Assembly: GCA_014239955.1 (NCBI GenBank)
Contig: JAAZXW010000021.1
Coordinates: forward strand, 1 to 64,000
DNA from: Methanobacteriota archaeon
GTDB lineage: Archaea > Thermoplasmatota > Poseidoniia > Poseidoniales > Thalassarchaeaceae
Length of the DNA: 64,000 nt
Direction: 5' to 3'
Part shown: one piece after another, positions 61,722-64,000 of the stretch
Layout: the number at the start of each line of letters is the position of its first letter
Position numbering within the stretch: position 1 is the first letter of the stretch
Translations under genes and position numbers: made by a program
Notes under the pieces: generated by a model
Database searches by the model: none
What the model was told of the DNA's origin: nothing
What the model saw: the letters and a program-made list of their open reading frames with translations, nothing else

Positions 61722-63341
61722 ATGGGATCGGCCGAGCCATATGGCTCGACTGAGAAGAGGGAAGCCGAGTTAATCGGCGGCCTCTACTTGGTCGGAGCGA
61801 GAGGGAAGTTTTGTGCAGTAATTACTGAGCGCCAGCTTACCATAGAAAGGTTCGATGGAAAGGGCGTCAGACTTGATTTGGCTGCAATTGAGAGAATGAG
61901 GCATCTCAAGATCCCGGTGCTCCCATCAGGCACAGTAATTCTAGGAATTATTTCGATTTACCTAGGAATAACAACAATATTTGCACCGATGAGTTGGTTG
62001 GCGGTTGGACTGGGAGCATCCGTAATCATTGCGAACATAATTTCTCGATATTCCATCCTAGCCATAGAAACTGGTGCTGGTGACAGGCACCTAGTATCTG
62101 GCAGTGAGGCAAATCTCCTGAAATTATGTCTGATTGTTGATAGAGTAAGGCATGGTAGCGATATGCAAGAGGCTTTGCTGGGTCTAGAGAATCTAGAATC
62201 CGAACTTCCAACTTTCCCCGCACTCAGAGATGCAACTGGGCAGTTAGGGCAGGCCCCTTTAGTTGGGTTACCAATCACGAGTAAAACAAACACAGTAGTC
62301 AATAAGGAGCAAAATCACGAGTCGATTCTAGGAATCCAAACAGATTATAATTTGAATATATTCGACTCCCCCTTATCTCCAGAAGCTCCAGAATTAGTGA
62401 AGGAAGGGGATGATTGGGGAGGGGTGTCTGTCTCTAATACATCCAAGCAGAATGCATACGAGAGAGCGTGGGGAGTGCAAGAGGCACCTAGTTGGTACAA
62501 GGAGAAGGAGTCTGATTCAAACGGGAGCACTAGGATCGATTCTGCTTTCTCTGACGCTGCAGAGGGTCTAGACATGTTCTCCCCGGGTGGACTATTCGAC
62601 TCTAATTCAGTCTCAGAAACCTCCAATACAAATGACATGGACCTTTTCGATTTTGAGTTCAACCCTCATTCTCCGGAACCAGTTGAGAGGGCGCATTCGA
62701 GTGCTCAGATGATTAAACAGGCTCATCAAGAATTTGGGGCTCCGACTGAACCGTTCTCGAATTCCTTGCTACCCCCACCTACCGAAGAGGCAGTTAGAGA
62801 GGAGTGCAAAGCAGGGGTAGTTAGACAGGCAAAGGCGAGGCAGGAGTTAAGAACGCAGAACTTGGATGGACTGGGGGGTGTGCAGGCTGCAAATTTGGAT
62901 GACTATCCGGCCTTGAAGGGGCTTGCATCTACTATGTCTGGAGGCAGGTCGTCTGGTGTGAAATCAAAAGTTCCGGTATCTGGAGGGTGGCTATCGCGTC
63001 TTCTGAGACCGGGTAGCGCCACCAATAGGGGTAAGGATGGGAACTCAGATTCAACCAATGAGATAGAAACGGAGAGATTCCAGACCACCCAACACATGAG
63101 GCTGAGAAGTGACCAAGAACACCAAGCCGATGTTAGTTCTCGTTTGAGGGAAATGAGGAAAAACAATCATTCCTCCACCGCTCGGGACAAACTCGATTCA
63201 ATTGTCAGGAGTCTTTCGGGAGAAGAAGACACCCCTCGTCTACTCGATGGGTCAAATGATTCATTGAGGTTCAATCAACTAAAACCGACCTCTTCTAGGG
63301 AAGACCCACACCCCCTTCCAGGGCTCAGAAGATTGGGATGA
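61722..63341 (+). CDS. Membrane protein with split PH-like domain and long disordered tail
   Basis: A 539-residue protein. Residues 15-65 and 108-150 read like the two parts of a bacterial PH-like domain (I-T-E-R-Q-L-T-I-E-R, then A-I-E-T-G-A-G-D), with a two-helix membrane hairpin (about 68-103) between them. The remaining 390 residues are polar, low complexity (Ser, Asp, Glu, Pro) and likely disordered, with a short charged helix near 450-480. No enzyme motif is seen. The domain reading is inference. Confidence 0.55.
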   Translation: MGSAEPYGSTEKREAELIGGLYLVGARGKFCAVITERQLTIERFDGKGVRLDLAAIERMRHLKIPVLPSGTVILGIISIYLGITTIFAPMSWLAVGLGASVIIANIISRYSILAIETGAGDRHLVSGSEANLLKLCLIVDRVRHGSDMQEALLGLENLESELPTFPALRDATGQLGQAPLVGLPITSKTNTVVNKEQNHESILGIQTDYNLNIFDSPLSPEAPELVKEGDDWGGVSVSNTSKQNAYERAWGVQEAPSWYKEKESDSNGSTRIDSAFSDAAEGLDMFSPGGLFDSNSVSETSNTNDMDLFDFEFNPHSPEPVERAHSSAQMIKQAHQEFGAPTEPFSNSLLPPPTEEAVREECKAGVVRQAKARQELRTQNLDGLGGVQAANLDDYPALKGLASTMSGGRSSGVKSKVPVSGGWLSRLLRPGSATNRGKDGNSDSTNEIETERFQTTQHMRLRSDQEHQADVSSRLREMRKNNHSSTARDKLDSIVRSLSGEEDTPRLLDGSNDSLRFNQLKPTSSREDPHPLPGLRRLG

Positions 63342-64000
63342 TCACAGTCCTACGATTCTGCGATAACTATCCATTCTTGCATGATAGAGGCCTCTCTCGA
63401 GACCCTGAAGTTTGTTCGTACCTAGTCCTTGAATTGTAAACGAAGAAGACACAGTCGCGTGAATCATAGCATCCCTCATTGATTCTAAATCCTGCAAGAT
63501 TCCTTTTCTTCCAGACATATTCGCTAAGAGTGCCCCGGCAAAGGAATCCCCGCACCCGGTTGGGTCAATAACTTCAGTAATTGGATAAGATGGGAGGGCA
63601 ATGATTCCACATGGGAGATGTGCAAAAACTCCAGAAGATCCTCGTTTGATTACCAATCCCCTTGGCCCTTGTCCTGCGGATTCACCCCCGTGAAGGCAAG
63701 CTCCTGACAATATTGGTTTGATAGCCTTCATGAAAATTTCCTCACCAGAGATAGCACATACCTCTTCTTCATTGAGAATTGCCAAATCTGCCTTTCTGAG
63801 AGCAGCAGAGAGGTCCTCGAACTCAGTCTCTATCCACAACATGAATGTGTCAATTGCTGTAATCTCTGAGCTAGGACACTGATCAAGAACCATAACCTGG
63901 GATGCTGGATGGGTATTGGCACAGAAGAGAATATTTGGTGACCTCCATGGTTGTGGGATTTCAGGAGAAAAATCACCTAGGACGTTGACCTCTGTAGAAA
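63342..64000 (-). CDS. PfkB-family carbohydrate/nucleoside kinase, partial (5' end outside window)
   Basis: The frame stays open to base 64000, giving about 218 residues of the C-terminal part; the gene's start lies beyond the window. The catalytic motif D-P-T-G-C-G-D-S-F-A-G-A-L contains the base Asp and anion hole. A-I-L-N-E-E-E (N-x-x-E), and V-I-K-R-G-S-S-G-V match the ribokinase superfamily. It phosphorylates a sugar or nucleoside not identifiable here. In contrast with 22826 it keeps all catalytic residues. Confidence 0.85.
   Translation of the reverse strand, partial: STEVNVLGDFSPEIPQPWRSPNILFCANTHPASQVMVLDQCPSSEITAIDTFMLWIETEFEDLSAALRKADLAILNEEEVCAISGEEIFMKAIKPILSGACLHGGESAGQGPRGLVIKRGSSGVFAHLPCGIIALPSYPITEVIDPTGCGDSFAGALLANMSGRKGILQDLESMRDAMIHATVSSSFTIQGLGTNKLQGLERGLYHARMDSYRRIVGL

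Overview
The window reads as part of the chromosome of an aerobic, probably marine, heterotrophic archaeon. The best match I can offer by eye is Marine Group II (Candidatus Poseidoniales). The information-processing genes are archaeal: RPA and its OB-fold partner, RFC small subunit, PCNA, transcription factor S, aPelota, NOP5 and fibrillarin, GatD, a prenyl-diphosphate synthase with a geranylgeranyl reductase, an A-type ATPase operon, and a tRNA-Met with an intron. Mixed in are genes of bacterial flavour: MutM, a bacterial-type RNase PH, PanB/PanE, a cold-shock protein and the B12-dependent mutase IcmF. Genes are dense, many neighbours overlap by 1-4 bases, all three tRNAs encode CCA, and no stretch over 300 bases lacks a gene. 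I saw no insertion sequence, prophage, rRNA or CRISPR array.

Layout. 1-2.0 kb: an IcmF-type coenzyme B12 mutase whose reading frame breaks at a small inverted repeat at the left edge. 2-8 kb: small membrane proteins, a LysE-type exporter, an acyl-CoA synthetase, SMUG1-type uracil-DNA glycosylase, a YbaK-like editing protein and a PAP2-family membrane enzyme. 8.1-10.7 kb: a compact three-gene cassette resembling the two subunits of 2-aminophenol 1,6-dioxygenase plus a RidA-family 2-aminomuconate deaminase. 10.6-14 kb: a phospholipase-C-like lipoprotein, an FKBP isomerase and an amino-acid permease with C-terminal EF-hands. 14-25 kb: PanB, RFC small subunit, tRNA-Met, GatD, an acyl-CoA carboxylase beta subunit, shikimate dehydrogenase, Pelota, a degenerate PfkB-like protein, an endonuclease-IV-like protein and a cold-shock protein. 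25-30.3 kb: a 1244-residue polytopic protein, tRNA-Phe, RNase PH and MogA/MoaB. 30.5-38.2 kb: the RPA operon, a SAP-like repeat protein, a HemC-like protein divergent from the isoprenoid genes, and a UbiE-like methyltransferase.

38.3-46.9 kb: the A-type ATP synthase operon H-I-K-E-C-F-A-B-D, followed by a degenerate site-2-protease-like membrane protein and PanE. 50-55 kb: MutM, fibrillarin/NOP5 (C/D box snoRNP), TFS, PCNA and a glycosyltransferase. 55.8-64 kb: a formylglycine-enzyme-like membrane protein, an ABC exporter, tRNA-Gly, a TatD-related hydrolase operon that includes a TBP-like protein, an acyl-CoA thioesterase, a PH-like membrane protein and a PfkB kinase cut by the window edge.

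How the genes fit together. IcmF, the acyl-CoA carboxylase, acyl-CoA synthetase and thioesterase suggest acyl-CoA/propionate metabolism. PanB and PanE supply pantoate for CoA. SMUG1, MutM and the Nfo-like protein make a base-excision-repair set, while RPA, RFC and PCNA serve replication. The isoprenoid pair serves membrane-lipid synthesis. The most unusual content is the aminophenol-type cassette and several conserved-looking but catalytically altered homologues: HemC-like, S2P-like, PfkB-like, FGE-like and TBP-like. All family calls come from reading the protein sequences without a database search.
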